Shown here: in pieces, positions 31,672-43,933 of the stretch
Layout of the letters: every line of letters begins with the position of its first letter
Position numbering within the stretch: position 1 is the first letter of the stretch
NCBI GenBank assembly: GCA_945859605.1
Contig: OX243825.1
Span: forward strand, 33,433,698 to 33,497,697
Origin: Lumbricus rubellus
Taxonomy: Eukaryota > Annelida > Clitellata > Crassiclitellata > Lumbricidae
Reading direction: 5' to 3'
DNA length: 64,000 bases
Translations under genes and position numbers: made by a program
Notes under the pieces: generated by a model
The model's input: only the letters and a program-made list of their open reading frames with translations
Database searches by the model: none
Told to the model about the DNA's origin: nothing

Positions 31672-32689
31672 ATATAATAGTAACTATAGATATAAGCTGA
31701 CTTTTCAGCTCTATATCAGTTTAACCCTGTTTCCCAAGATGGTACTGAATTGCTGACCAGGACATACTTTCTGAAATCATATTTAATGGTTCACAAACCA
31801 ACCAAGAACTAATAAACTACCGGTACCAAATTCAAGAAACCATATGTAGTAATGATGTTTTTTAAAGGTTTTACTATATGTATGCAAATAATAGGACCAA
31901 ACATTTTGAAATTTTACAGTTTAAAATTTGAAGGATGCCACTGGTGAGAAGTCATTCAGTTGTACAAAAGTAGTATTTGTACAAATATTAGCAGTAAGTT
32001 ATTCTCATTTAGCAGGAGTGTGTCATTTAATTATTATAATGGTAAATAATAGCATTATAACCATGCATTAACCATATAGACCTAATAATTAATAGTATTA
32101 CAGTAGGCTATATTATAACAGTTCACTTAATACGATGATGTAAACAGCAACCAAAACTATTATCATTTTGTAAAACTTTTCTGGAGGGGATGTCATATTT
32201 GTTTTTAGTTGTGCAAAAATAGTGTTTATACAAATATATACAGTAAGTTATGCTCATTGTAACATAATTAAGTTATGCTCATTGTAAAATGATAGTATCA
32301 TATATAATAATAGTAAATATTGACATTATAATCATATAATAGTAAATAACATCACAGTAGATATCAATGAAAACAGTAACTAAAAACCAATATCATTTTG
32401 TCAAACTTTTCTGGGGGGGGAAATGTCAATCCTGGGGGGGGGGAATTTCCCCCCCCAGAGACGTCTAGATTAAACACTGCTTCGTCCGTAATAAAAAAAA
32501 TTACGGAAGAGGACCGATTAAGCAGGATTTCGGTGTTTCGGCTGAAGATCAATAGAGTTCCGACTACCGCATGGGGTAAAACTGGAGTAGCCTAATACTG
32601 TAATAGTAAGGTAGACTAACAGAGATTTAAAAAAATTATAAAAGACGGAATGACTTTATATAAGCAATGCCAACAGAAAAAGCACATCT
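31672..32689. repeat. AT-rich sequence with dispersed repeat
   Basis: 31898-32480 matches the repeat at 23417-23760. It ends with two G-runs and a C-run near 32413-32456 that can pair. No coding region is recognised. Confidence 0.45.
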
Positions 32690-33003
32690 TGCTGGATGAT
32701 TTGTGGTGGTGCCCATGCATAGACGGGCCTCACATGGCCAATTTCTGGCGGTGTTGATCACTCACGGGCCTCGCTAAGTCGGTGCCCATGTGCACTTCTA
32801 TTGGGCAGCGCCGTGCTTTCTCTGTTGTTGGCCCTGCAACCTGGAATGGTTCCCTGTGGAACTACGTATAATACCTAGGGCCTTTGAGACTATGTTCTAC
32901 TCTGCTCCTAAGATTGTTCTATTTAGCCGTGGTTGGGTCAGGAGCGCTTCTGAGTAGGTAGGCTACTCTTGAAGAGGCGCCATATAAATGTCTGAAATGA
33001 ATT
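32690..33003 (+). pseudogene. L2-like LINE, 3' terminal fragment
   Basis: Encodes a degraded RxAFSVVGPATWNGSL-like block near 32812-32855 and ends with AGAGGCGCCATATAAATG and TGAAATGAAT. Same family as 115-413 and the minus-strand copy at 58938-59215. Confidence 0.7.
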
Positions 33004-33733
33004 AGTAGTGGATACATTGAGAGAGTGAGAGTGAGAGCGCATTCGCCGCTGGTGTCGACAGTCAACAAGTGATGTCATCACTTGAAATTATTAATAGGCC
33101 TAAACATAACTCACTCAGCGCAACAGTTGCACTCTAAAATTTGTCTGTCCCTTTGGCTGTGTGCGTATCGCTCTAATAGTTAATTAATTGTACATATCAC
33201 CTTTCTTCGTACATCTCTATATATTCGTGCTTCTCTGCATCCATTAAAAAAACGGTTTTCCATTTCATAGGTAGAACATTGATTACGACCAAATTTTAAA
33301 AACGTTTGTACACGTCGCTAGTTCGCGCACTTTAATTATTTGCCCTATGCACATATACAATATTATACAGTACAACAGATTTGCCGTAGCTGCTTTTAAT
33401 AAATAATTTTATAGTCAAATAAATTACGTGTTACGCCCCCATGAACCGTTGGTGGTTGTTATACGAAAATGGAACATTTCCATGACGTGATGTTTATATT
33501 TTTTAGATTGGGAAGTCGAATGACGACATTTGACACTGTTGTTCCAACTTGCAGCTTTGGCTAACATATTATTCTACCTTACAGTACAATAGAAAATTGA
33601 AGAATTTTTAAATGTCTTGCATTTTTCTCTAATTGTGTACTTGCAACATAGCCATTACCCGCTACTGCACTTATGAAATTGAAAATTGAAGAAGATTGTT
33701 TTACCTACTTTTCCCTTGGCGTGTTATTACATA
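33004..33733. other. no gene recognised
   Basis: AT-rich intronic sequence with a short (GAGAGT)-like stretch near 33018. Nothing else was identified. Confidence 0.45.
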
Positions 33734-34046
33734 CAGGGTGGGCCATAAAAAGAGACCCCCTACGGTTTTTGTCAAAGCTATTTGAAAACGATTATCTGAG
33801 ATGAGACTTCAAAATGGAATCGCGTTTTGCTCCTTTTGAATGCGTGAAGTTTTTGTAGTGTCAAAAACAGTGGGTGGTCTCACTGCAAATAATATAACTT
33901 TTGTTCTGTTTGAAACATCTTCTATGAAATTTGGTCATCGTGTGTAAATATGAATTGTCTTTGAGCCTTAAAATTCCATTTGGAAATTCTTACTTCTAGC
34001 AATATATTGACAAAAAACCTTAGGGGTATTTGTTTGGCCCTCCCTG
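33734..34046. mobile_element. MITE with TA target, CAGGGTGGGCCA ends
   Basis: This 313-bp element begins CAGGGTGGGCCATAAAAAGA and ends in the inverted form TTTGGCCCTCCCTG. TA flanks both ends, as in Tc1/mariner-derived MITEs. The next element's target duplication overlaps its right end, so the neighbour inserted at that edge later. Confidence 0.75.
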
Positions 34047-35153
34047 TATATTAGGGTGTCCCAGCAAAATGTTTTCTTGAAATTCTTAGGTCTCACCAGT
34101 CAAACAGTTTCCTATGGAGATGATAATATTTGTGTAATTTTGTGGAATTTTTAAAATAATTTTTAGTGGCCCCCTAGGAGCCCCAAATTTTAAGTATAGG
34201 GTACAATGACATTCGTGTGCAAATATTTCAATACATTAGGTAACGTCATTCAAACCACATAATTATATTTAAATGCTTTTGCAATAAATATGATTTGTCC
34301 TACAATGTAATTGCTCAAAAATGTTCTGCTGTATTGTTCTCAGACTGGTTTTTGCAGTTACTTTACTGAAATTTTACAAAATTGATATATGCACTGACTG
34401 TCATATATTATTAGAGTTTGGAATATTATCTAACCATTTGTGACTACTATGATAATTCAACCAGTTATTGAGAACATAGTTTACTAACATACATGTCTAT
34501 AGTTTAATTTGAAATGGCACATTGGTACACAGTACCACAGTACCAAATGTGAAATAGTCAAACGTTTGGTCCAATCAGCATTTCGCTACATGTGAAGAAG
34601 TGACTCCAGTGAGTCATGGTTAGAAAATCTTTGAGAAGTCCTTTCGGTGTTTTTCAACAGCTTGCAATAAGAACTGTTTTTCATTTGTTGCAGCATTAAA
34701 TTTCTGTATAATTATGCAATTTCCCAGATGGTCAAGTAGCAGCAGGACTCTCTAGAAGCTGTCGTCAATGCCGGTAGTCTAGAAATGGCTTTAAGAGCTC
34801 TGGTAAAGTTTAGAAGAGATTTGACCAAGCGAGATCCAAGTTCGGGGTCATGTGGAGTATGAAATTTGCTTTCTTAGAGGTGTTTAGAGATCTGAAAACA
34901 ATGCAAGAGTTGCATGTTCTGAACTGAAGCACCAAGAATGGCATTGCATTGCTTTAAGTGCAGCAATACTGAGACCAGGATAATCTTATATTTATCGATA
35001 ATCTGACTAACAGGATGTAATTAAATGAAGCATCAGCTGCAGATGGGACAGTGCGCCAGGATTGGATACAGGCTTAGGCCTACACTGATACCACAAAAAT
35101 GGTTAAAACGTTTTAACCCTTAAACCGCCACATACTTTTGGGGTTTATGCACC

Positions 35154-36131
35154 TGTCGCATACCAGGTCTTACCCTAGACGCTTTATAAACTCAGGGATT
35201 CGTAATGGGTGATCAAGAATGATTACTAGAATTGACCTACAACAAGAACAAGCTGTATTTCATTTTTGATGTATATTATAAATATCAACATTCAACAGTA
35301 AATAATATTCAATACCCTAACTACCTATTGTGGCGTATTTATCTACTAAAATATTATAAGGTGCTTAGCTTCCTCAAGAGTTCCCTTCTTGAGTAGATGA
35401 TGAGGTCCTTGTTCTTGACACAGGGAAACTGGATTGGAAGGAAAGACGGGAAGAAAGGTCGTTTCTCCCTGGCTGCCCTCGGTCGCCGTTTCACCACCGC
35501 GTCGTCTTCGTTCTTCTGTGAGCACTGGCTACTCACACGTCTTCTTCACTTCTGCTTCGTCGTCGAAATCACCACTTCTTCTCGTTACTTCGAAACTCCA
35601 ATCGCAATGTCTTCTCGATCTCAAGATCGACACCGAGCGAAAATTGACTTTGTTCGTTATTACAGTCCGACTTAAACTTCGAACAGTTCTATCTTACCCA
35701 GGTACTACGTTCCCCAGGATTTACAGATCAGCAGTGGAATAAACGTACAATAAGTCCCGTTTTTCACACTCAAATAAATGTCATCGGCGCATTCTGAATT
35801 AACGTTTTTGGTTGACAAATCGCAAAATGTCTGCCATTCTTTTCAGAATCTCATGCCCGAATCAGACCACGTGACTCTTCGGCTGCTCACAGTGTTGACG
35901 ATCGTCTGCTGCGCGAAACGCTGTTTCGTGCCTCCTCATGCGTTGACTGATTTTTGTAGCGCATTTGTGTTTGTGATTTCTACTGTTATATTCGCTAATG
36001 CCACAATTCAATTTATTAATTATCTATTAAATACGCCAATTAATTGTCTAGCTTAACTGTTACTTAGTATTAATAATTACACAGGTTATTAGTTAATTGA
36101 TTCGTTTGTTAAGGAGCGTTTATTCGCTACA
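35154..36131 (-). repeat. 3' LTR (element orientation)
   Basis: Bounded by TG...CA on the minus strand (TGTAGCGAATAAACG to GGTATGCGACA). The short frames found inside are copies of those in the other LTR and are not genes. The polypurine tract GAAGGGGGGCATT lies next to it at 36132-36144 on the minus strand. Confidence 0.93.
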
Positions 36132-36144
36132 AATGCCCCCCTTC
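36132..36144 (-). promoter_or_regulatory. polypurine tract of the young LTR element
   Basis: Minus-strand GAAGGGGGGCATT directly precedes the LTR start TGTAGCG. This is where plus-strand DNA synthesis would be primed. Confidence 0.7.
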
Positions 36145-36290
36145 AAAAGTCTGTTCACAGGCTTTAACTTACTCACATACTTAACAAACTAATCTATAAA
36201 CTATCTTCCTTTACCTTACATAACACAACAAAATTACTGTTCTACACCTATTTATATACAACTTATCATTCATCAAAGGTTCACTATATA

Positions 36291-37195
36291 TCACTCTAGT
36301 CCCCTGCTCAAGTAATCTGAAATTACATTGTTGGACCCCTTGATGTATCTAATAGTAAACGAATAATTTTGCAAGGCTAGACTCCATCTCATAACCCTTG
36401 CATTTTTCATTCTTCCCTCTTTCATATACTGCAATCCGCAATGGTCTGTCTCAATCACAAACTGCTTGCCGCATAAATATCTGTCGAACCTACTTACGCC
36501 CCACATTATGGCTAAGCATTCTCTTTCTTCCACCGAATATCTCGTCTCTCGCTCAAGTAACTTCCTGCTCGCATATGCTATGGGATGATTCACCCCCTCA
36601 TATTCCTGCATTATTACGCATCCGATCCCTTTTCCACTTGCATCCGTCTGCAATATGAACTCCTTCTCTAAGTTCGGTAATCTCAGAATTGGTGCCTTTG
36701 CCAGTTCTTCTTTCAACTGCATAAAACTGTTCTCCAATTTCTCGTTCCATTCAACATTTCCAGGTGACAACTTCTTTGTCAAATCACTTAGCGGTGCCAT
36801 TATTTCTGCACAGTGTGGAATGAATTTTCTATAGTAATTCACTGCTCCGATGAAACTCCTCACTTGTTTTTTCGTCTTTGGTCTAGGCATATCAATGATC
36901 TTGTCCACAGACTCTTCTTTTGGACTGATGTCATCATTATTCAACGTGTGACCCAAGAAATCTATTTTTCCGTACCCTAATGAGCATTTCTTTGGTTTCA
37001 ATGTTAGGTTGGCTTCCCTAACCCTTTCAAAAAATATCTCCAGTGTTTCCAAGTGATCCTTCCATCCTTCATTGTGGGCTAATATGTCATCCACATAACT
37101 TTCAAGGTTTTCTGTTCCATGCAGAATTTTCCTGATTAGTCTGTTGTAACTCGAAGCACTATTTACTAATCCGAATGATATGCTTCACATTGCTT
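36291..37195 (-). pseudogene. reverse transcriptase end and RNase H, N-terminally truncated
   Basis: The minus-strand frame begins near 37195 with SFGLVNSASSYNRL, then the active site SYVDDILAH, the VDKIIDMPRPKTKKQVRSF thumb/connection block, and RNase H with ILQTDASGKGIG (Asp), SVEERECLAIMW (Glu), IETDHCGLQYM (Asp) and NNVISDYLSR (last Asp). It is a clear Ty3/Gypsy match. Motif A of the palm and the fingers are missing, so polymerase activity is not possible. The frame stops at 36291 and only 160 bp remain before the LTR, so no integrase was ever encoded in this copy. Confidence 0.88.
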
Positions 37196-37632
37196 CAACA
37201 CTTTTAACTCATACTTATTATCAACTTACTATTCTACTTATTATGTATGCCACCATCTCAACATATGGCATTCATCCATCCTATGCCTCATATTGAATGA
37301 TCTTTGTCATTTCACTAACATCTTATTATTCCTCGTACTTTACTCACTAGACAAAGTACTTCTTCTTATCTTAACTTTTTCCAGTTACTAAACTGTCTCC
37401 TTATTTATCTAAGTGACTCAACATCACACTCAGACACTGTATTCTAATTAATCTCAACTTAATACTTAACTACTACACAATTTCAACAATTATACCACTA
37501 TCTCACTTGATCCTATGATTCACCTTATCACTCACTACAACTCACAAAACTACTTTAACTAACAACTCAACTTAATCTCACATTGATACTTGTACATTAC
37601 TTCCTTAATTAAATACTCTCCACAAGCTACTG
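37196..37632 (-). other. non-coding segment replacing most of RT
   Basis: Between the Gag-protease stop and the RT remnant lie about 430 bp of low-complexity A/T/C-rich sequence (plus strand) with many stops. It joins directly onto RT at SFGLVNS. It looks like a filler left by an internal deletion or recombination. Confidence 0.6.
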
Positions 37633-39930
37633 TCAGCTTCTGTCTGCAGTACCTCTTCTCACGTAATGACAGTCCAGTCTGTCCATATCTGACTTACTAT
37701 CTCTGTTCACCTTCTCGTATAAATTCAACGTAATGCCATTTTGTGTTTCCAGTTCACCTGTGTGCTTCTCTCCAAAACTCAATGCATCTGCATCATCTCC
37801 AAAAGTTTTCAACTCAACATCTTCTTGTGTTTCAACTTCTCCACTGTAGTCTCTGCTACTTCTCCATTTATCCACATTATTGTTAGGATATGACCATTCT
37901 CTGTCATTCCGTAACCGATTTTTCTTCCAATTCACATCGTTGTATCCTCTACAATTCTCATTCTGTCTTCTAACAGAATTAACACCTTGTTCTCCTCTGT
38001 ACCATGTTCTACTGTTCCAATGGTTTCCACTATTTCCAACCTCATCTCTATTACTTCTATATCTCCAATTGAGATCACTAGGTCTGTCACACCTAACTCC
38101 AAAATTACTACTAGACTCTCTCCTGTCATGTCTATAGTTTCTCCAATCACACTTACTTGCGTCATTCATTTGACTCCTGTTCCACTTTATATTTCTCCTA
38201 TCCACATTTGGATTCTCTTTGTATCCTCTATTCATCCACTCATTGGATCTTCCTGACTGTGTCTCATTAGACTTATTTCTATTCTCCCTATTTCTCCAGT
38301 CTACTCTTCTGTTCTGCCATTTATTCTGATCTACACGACTCTTATTTAACTCACTTCTTCCACCTGTGATTAAATATTTATTATTCGTCTCCACCAATCT
38401 CAATGGTTCACTTCTGTAATTCTTTTTCGTCGTTTTATTAAAAGCTGGCTTCCTGTTATCTGTGTAACTCCAGTCTCTGGTTTTATACCACTGTTTATTT
38501 ACTGTTTCATGCCGTCTCTGCATTTCTTTAGCAGTTTCATTTAAATACGGCCTTTCCGCAACTTTGAATGGTCTGTATTTACCATCCCTTTTAACCTCAG
38601 CTCTGGTTTTAACAACTGCTGCTGTCGTTGCTTCTCTCATCCCATCCACTGTTACACCATCAGTGAATTTCACTGACCTTTTGTCATGTAATGATCTCTC
38701 TTTAGATTTAGATCTGTTCCTCAGTATGCTCTTGCTTTTCACTTCAGCAATTGTATTCTCTGGTTCTCCACTGATTATATCCTCCTGTTTTCCATGTGTG
38801 ATCTGGTATTGTATACCTTCGATCATCCCAATTATAACTGGCATCGACGGATTTTCCATAACCATTGCTTGTACTTCTCCACTAAAGAACTCACTCTCTA
38901 TGTTTATTTTGGCCAGTGGAAAATACTTTATAGTTCCATCGACCAACACACAATGTGTCTCCTCACCCGTCAAATCTGTGTCGTCTATCAATGAACGTTT
39001 AATGATACAACATGTTGACCCAGAGTCATATGAGCATTCAACACTTTTCCCATTCACTTTTGCTTTGTGCTCACTACAGTCTTTTATATTTATGTTTCCA
39101 TCATTGTTGCTAATTACCCTGACACTTGCAGCTATGTGCATTGGTAGTGTCTTACTAGTTTTGTCTTCTACTCTGTATTGCTCCTTTCCAACATCACTTA
39201 CTTTCTGCACTTCAATCTGCTGTCTGGCCTTATATGTCTGATTCTCGAATATTTGCACTTCTGCTGTAGTGTGTTCAACAACTTCCCTGTTGTTTATCTC
39301 ATGGTTTATCCTAACGTCACTTCTGCTTCTGGATTCGACCTCATACATTTCCAATTGTGTCTCAATTTTCTTAAGTTGAAACTGCAACTTATAGATCTGT
39401 TTCTGTAAGTCTGCAACCTCACGAGTATGCTTTGCTTCTGCTGCTAAACAATTTTCTCTTGCTTCCAATTGTGCACTCCTAATTGCATCTAACTCAACTT
39501 CGGCCTTTCTAGCATGCATTGCTGCTTGGGCTATCCTTTCCTCGACTTCAGCTTCAAGCCTTCTTGTATCTGCAGCTGCCTGAGCATCTAACTCGGTTCT
39601 TCTTATTTCCGCTTCTATTTTCTTTGTTTCGGCTTCCGCTTTCTTTGCATCAGCTGCTACCTCAGCTTTCTTGACATCGGCCACTGCTTTTCTTGCATCT
39701 GCTTCCGCCTGAAGCCTTCTGTCAACAGCTTCCGCTTGTCTTAACTCAGCTGTCTTAGCAAGTAACTTAATTTTCCTCATCCTCCTATCTGCTAGTTTCA
39801 TTTCTTCTTCAGATTTTCTCTCCAATGCTATGTCTTGTCTTTCTTCAAATAAATCTCGAAGTTCATCTCCGGCCGAATCCAAATCTTCGTCTACCTTCGC
39901 CCAGGTTTCAAAATCACTGGCGGACATCAC
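37633..39930 (-). CDS. Gag-like coiled-coil protein with aspartic protease domain
   Basis: An intact 765-codon frame. Residues about 40-205 form a long coiled coil rich in Ala, Glu, Lys and Arg with repeated KKAEAE-type units. Residues about 290-375 hold a retroviral-type aspartic protease: active site YDSGSTCCII with Asp302, and a PVIIGMIEG segment like the conserved IIG block. Residues about 480-690 are strongly basic and rich in Arg, Asn, Trp and Tyr, a likely nucleic-acid-binding tail. No CCHC zinc knuckle is visible. The domain order coil-protease-basic tail is unusual, since a protease normally follows the nucleic-acid-binding part. The start at 39930 follows the primer-binding region by about 250 bp and is the first ATG of the frame. 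Being intact in an element without RT or integrase suggests it is still of use or that decay has had no time. Confidence 0.85.
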   Translation of the reverse strand: MMSASDFETWAKVDEDLDSAGDELRDLFEERQDIALERKSEEEMKLADRRMRKIKLLAKTAELRQAEAVDRRLQAEADARKAVADVKKAEVAADAKKAEAETKKIEAEIRRTELDAQAAADTRRLEAEVEERIAQAAMHARKAEVELDAIRSAQLEARENCLAAEAKHTREVADLQKQIYKLQFQLKKIETQLEMYEVESRSRSDVRINHEINNREVVEHTTAEVQIFENQTYKARQQIEVQKVSDVGKEQYRVEDKTSKTLPMHIAASVRVISNNDGNINIKDCSEHKAKVNGKSVECSYDSGSTCCIIKRSLIDDTDLTGEETHCVLVDGTIKYFPLAKINIESEFFSGEVQAMVMENPSMPVIIGMIEGIQYQITHGKQEDIISGEPENTIAEVKSKSILRNRSKSKERSLHDKRSVKFTDGVTVDGMREATTAAVVKTRAEVKRDGKYRPFKVAERPYLNETAKEMQRRHETVNKQWYKTRDWSYTDNRKPAFNKTTKKNYRSEPLRLVETNNKYLITGGRSELNKSRVDQNKWQNRRVDWRNRENRNKSNETQSGRSNEWMNRGYKENPNVDRRNIKWNRSQMNDASKCDWRNYRHDRRESSSNFGVRCDRPSDLNWRYRSNRDEVGNSGNHWNSRTWYRGEQGVNSVRRQNENCRGYNDVNWKKNRLRNDREWSYPNNNVDKWRSSRDYSGEVETQEDVELKTFGDDADALSFGEKHTGELETQNGITLNLYEKVNRDSKSDMDRLDCHYVRRGTADRS

Positions 39931-40181
39931 TTACTGACTTACTTCAAATTAGCAAGTAGTAAAATATAGGCAAAAAATGCGCTATATAATTTCTGCACAC
40001 AGAAATCAATTCAATTTATCAGTCGCTGTGGACTCTTTAAAATACACTCTACAGTTCTAAAATGCAAGTCTCTATCAGTTCAGCTTTACATCCAAAAAAT
40101 CAATATACTAGCAATATTGTTCTATGCTGTTTCTAGTGTCATTAATGTTCAATTAGATCAGTTTTTAAGCTGACTAAAATC

Positions 40182-40199
40182 CCGGAATCTGAGTCCCCA
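40182..40199 (-). promoter_or_regulatory. primer-binding site of the young LTR element
   Basis: On the minus strand, three bases after the 5' LTR, lies TGGGGACTCAGATTCCGG. It starts TGG, as expected for a site complementary to a tRNA 3' CCA end. I cannot name the tRNA. Confidence 0.55.
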
Positions 40200-40202
40200 T
40201 AC

Positions 40203-41179
40203 TGTCGCATACCAGGTCTTACCCTAGACGCTTTATAAACTCAGGGATTCGTAATGGGTGATCAAGAATGATTACTAGAATTGACCTACAACAAGAACAA
40301 GCTGTATTTCATTTTTGATGTATATTATAAATATCAACATTCAACAGTAAATAATATTCAATACCCTAACTACCTATTGTGGCGTATTTATCTACTAAAA
40401 TATTATAAGGTGCTTAGCTTCCTCAAGAGTTCCCTTCTTGAGTAGATGATGAGGTCCTTGTTCTTGACACAGGGAAACTGGATTGGAAGGAAAGACGGGA
40501 AGAAAGGTCGTTTCTCCCTGGCTGCCCTCGGTCGCCGTTTCACCACCGCGTCGTCTTCGTTCTTCTGTGAGCACTGGCTACTCACACGTCTTCTTCACTT
40601 CTGCTTCGTCGTCGAAATCACCACTTCTTCTCGTTACTTCGAAACTCCAATCGCAATGTCTTCTCGATCTCAAGATCGACACCGAGCGAAAATTGACTTT
40701 GTTCGTTATTACAGTCCGACTTAAACTTCGAACAGTTCTATCTTACCCAGGTACTACGTTCCCCAGGATTTACAGATCAGCAGTGGAATAAACGTACAAT
40801 AAGTCCCGTTTTTCACACTCAAATAAATGTCATCGGCGCATTCTGAATTAACGTTTTTGGTTGACAAATCGCAAAATGTCTGCCATTCTTTTCAGAATCT
40901 CTTGCCCGAATCAGACCACGTGACTCTTCGGCTGCTCACAGTGTTGACGATCGTCTGCTGCGCGAAACGCTGTTTCGTGCCTCCTCATGCGTTGACTGAT
41001 TTTTGTAGCGCATTTGTGTTTGTGATTTCTACTGTTATATTCGCTAATGCCACAATTCAATTTATTAATTATCTATTAAATACGCCAATTAATTGTCTAG
41101 CTTAACTGTTACTTAGTATTAATAATTACACAGGTTATAGTTAATTGATTCGTTTGTTAAGGAGCGTTTATTCGCTACA
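40203..41179 (-). repeat. 5' LTR (element orientation)
   Basis: 977 bp; differs from the other LTR by one substitution (position 40901 region) and by one T missing in the GGTTATTAG stretch near 41135. It would hold the promoter for the element. Confidence 0.93.
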
Positions 41180-41255
41180 GCACCCCGGACGCCAAATACT
41201 TTTTTGTTGCAATATACTTCGAAACGTCATGACTCATTGAGAAACATTGCGGCAT

Positions 41256-41415
41256 ATAGGTATATAGGTATATATAGGTATATATATAGGTATATAGGTA
41301 TATACAGGAACATATATAGGTATATGGATATATAGATATATATATAGGTATATATATACTATATATAGGTGTATATATAGGCGTATATGCATAGGTATAT
41401 ATATTTATATATAGG

Positions 41416-41477
<62 letters not shown>

Positions 41478-41633
41478 TACAAGTATACATATATATAAGT
41501 ATATAGGTATATATAGGCATACATAGGTATATATAGAACTATAGGTATATATATATATGCATGTGGGAATATATAGGTATAAAGGTGCATATGTAATTAT
41601 ATAAGTATATAGGCATTAGGTATGTATATATAT
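41256..41633. repeat. (TATATAGG)n-like microsatellite, left part
   Basis: Imperfect TATA/TAGG units, including a pure (AT)n stretch at 41421-41475. It is split from 43357-43805 by the hAT-like element, so the original tract was about 0.8 kb. Confidence 0.9.
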
Positions 41634-43356
41634 TAGGGTGCCACTCAAAATTAAAGTTTGCATTTTGCATTGTCCCACCCCCTACATTTGTTACCTTGGT
41701 TACTAAAAGCACGGAGACAAATTTTGGTGTCAACCATAAAATATTTACTGGTAGCTTGACACGGTTAAAGTTTTTAGCATTGGACAATGTTAAATTCCAT
41801 GATGTTTCAATGCGTAAGATACACTACTATGAAGGGTGCTCATTATTGCTAAGTTAGTGATGAGCAATTGAGCCCAGCACTAATGGTGAGCAACAGCAGG
41901 CTCTTTAGTAACCAGAAACGTCTTGCGGTGCCTCTCAGCAACTTATAACATAAATTTATTCTGATTTTCATAGTGACCAAGAACACCATTGAATAAATCA
42001 GCGGCATTGTTGACCACCATCAAACTCTCTGCCCATATTTGAGCACTAGCATACTCAGAAATGCTCTCTCAAATGCTAGGGTGAAGGTCTTTAGGGCCAA
42101 AAAGTCCTGTGATATTCCAATTGCCACAAGAAACTGCTAAATATGTTGTGACAACCACCGAAGCATTGGTATAGCAACAGTGTTATGTCCATGCAGTATA
42201 AACTTACAACGTGCCGAGGAGTTTGTCCATGGGTTTCTTTACTTAGGGCTGTGACTATTGCTTCCTTCAAATCCAGAGGAACCATTGTATCAGAGAAAGT
42301 GTGACCAATTAGTATTTCACCTAGATACTACAAATGACTACAGAAGGAATTGATTGCTGAATCGATAACAGTTTAGTTGTTTGTCTGTATGCATTAAACT
42401 CATGCAGAAGATTCAAGTCGTTGTGAGGATCAGGTGTGGCACATGCATGTGTGTAAAGACACTTAATGTAAACTTAACAATTGACTTGAACTCTGGGAGA
42501 GCTGACAATTCACATTTGATGAGATTTATTGAGAGTAAAATAAGTATCTTCTTAACCTTGTTTGTGACCTTGCCATCCATCTAGCTCTAGGGTGGACTCC
42601 AGGGGCATGGATATGCACATCTCTCTTACTTTATACTCCTTTTAAGAATATCAGTGCCAGGTAAAAGAGCTCATAGTCTTCCTAACAGTCTTGACTGAAT
42701 ATCATTGAGCTGGATGAACTCGATAAACTCATTTTGCACCAGATCCAAACCACTTTATGCCATTTTCATACCGGTCTGCTTCAAATGTATAATTGTATGT
42801 GAGTCTCTAAATCTTCTAAATATCCTGATGTTTTGCCATTGGAGAGGTCCCATCTGGTGTTGAACACTTTGGCATCGACTAATTCCATGATTTTGGTATA
42901 GGCCTACAAACCAAGCTCAGTAGTGTTTTCTTATACACTTTTGTTCAGACAAAACATTGGCACCATCAGGAAGGATTGTATTGATGGAAGTTGTATGAAA
43001 TGACATTGACAGTCTTTATTTAGCCCTCTATGGTTTATCCGTGTTACTAGAGCAACATCCAAGAATTGGGAAAGATAAAAAAAATTACAAGAAACATTCT
43101 TATTCTTAGTCAGTATGAACATTGAGTCACAGCACAGCCTCTTCTCTTTAAATATAAGCTATTTCCATATGCGATTTTGAAGAAATTATGTTAAACGCTA
43201 CTAAAAACTACTGACGCACCAAGCTACCTCTAAATAATCTTCTATCTGAATAAAATTTGTATCACATGAGTTTCTTGCCATAGAAAACATTTTTAGGGGG
43301 TGGGCAACTGGATCAGGCAAAATTATTTGTTGACCATGCATTTGGTTGGCACCCTA
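41634..43356. mobile_element. hAT-like element inserted in a TA microsatellite
   Basis: The ends are TAGGGTGCCACTC and, on the minus strand, TAGGGTGCCAACC, about 11 bp of terminal repeat. ATATATAT lies on both sides, which fits an 8-bp duplication but is not decisive in this microsatellite. The interior of 1.7 kb has only short broken frames, mostly on the minus strand (for example 42091-42285); I cannot assign a transposase. Its end sequence is close to that of the 11.1-kb element that contains it. Confidence 0.65.
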
Positions 43357-43597
43357 ATATATATATAGAAATACATAAATATATAGGTATATATGGGCGT
43401 ATATAGGTATATATAGGTGCATATATAGGTGTATATATAGAGGTATATATTGGTACATAGGTATATATAGGCATATAGCTATATATAATTATATAATAAG
43501 TATTATATAGGTATATATATATTTAGGTATATAGGTATATATTATAGTCATATATAGGTGTATATATAGGTATATAGATATATATAGGTATACAAAG

Positions 43598-43630
<33 letters not shown>

Positions 43631-43805
43631 GGTATATAAGTGTATAATTTTATATAAAAGTATAAAGGTGTGTGTATATATATAGGCATATATATAGGTA
43701 TATATGTAGGCATTAGGTATATATATATATATAGGTATATATAAAGGTATATAGGTACATATATAGGTATATATGTATATATATATAGGTATATAGGTAT
43801 AGGCC
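43357..43805. repeat. (TATATAGG)n-like microsatellite, right part
   Basis: Continues the tract of 41256-41633, with a (TA)n run near 43605-43630. Confidence 0.9.
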
Positions 43806-43933
43806 TATTGGCTATAATTATAGGCGGTACCGGCGTTCAAGGCATATGTGGTGAACACATATATGTGTTTCCGGCGTTCTGACAGATTTCTTTGGGAAAC
43901 ACACATTTGTGATTCCGGCGGTTTAAGGGTTAA

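Larger units (their letters stand above)
35154..41179 (-). mobile_element. young, integrase-less Ty3/Gypsy-type LTR retrotransposon
   Basis: Two LTRs (35154-36131, 978 bp; 40203-41179, 977 bp) are the same except one substitution and one 1-bp indel that I can see. GCACC flanks both sides (35149-35153 and 41180-41184), a perfect 5-bp duplication. It lies on the minus strand. Coding in order: Gag-like coiled coil plus protease (intact, 765 codons), a non-coding stretch of about 430 bp, then the end of reverse transcriptase and RNase H. The fingers and first palm motifs of reverse transcriptase and the whole integrase are missing. The near-identical LTRs mean very recent insertion, so the proteins it lacks must have been supplied by a relative. 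Confidence 0.93.

Noticed and set aside
35354..36056. Short frames repeated exactly at 40403-41105
   Set aside because: They lie in the two LTRs of the young retrotransposon and show no domain or independent start.
37880..39408. Plus-strand frames opposite the Gag-protease gene
   Set aside because: Shadows of the long minus-strand frame, with biased composition.
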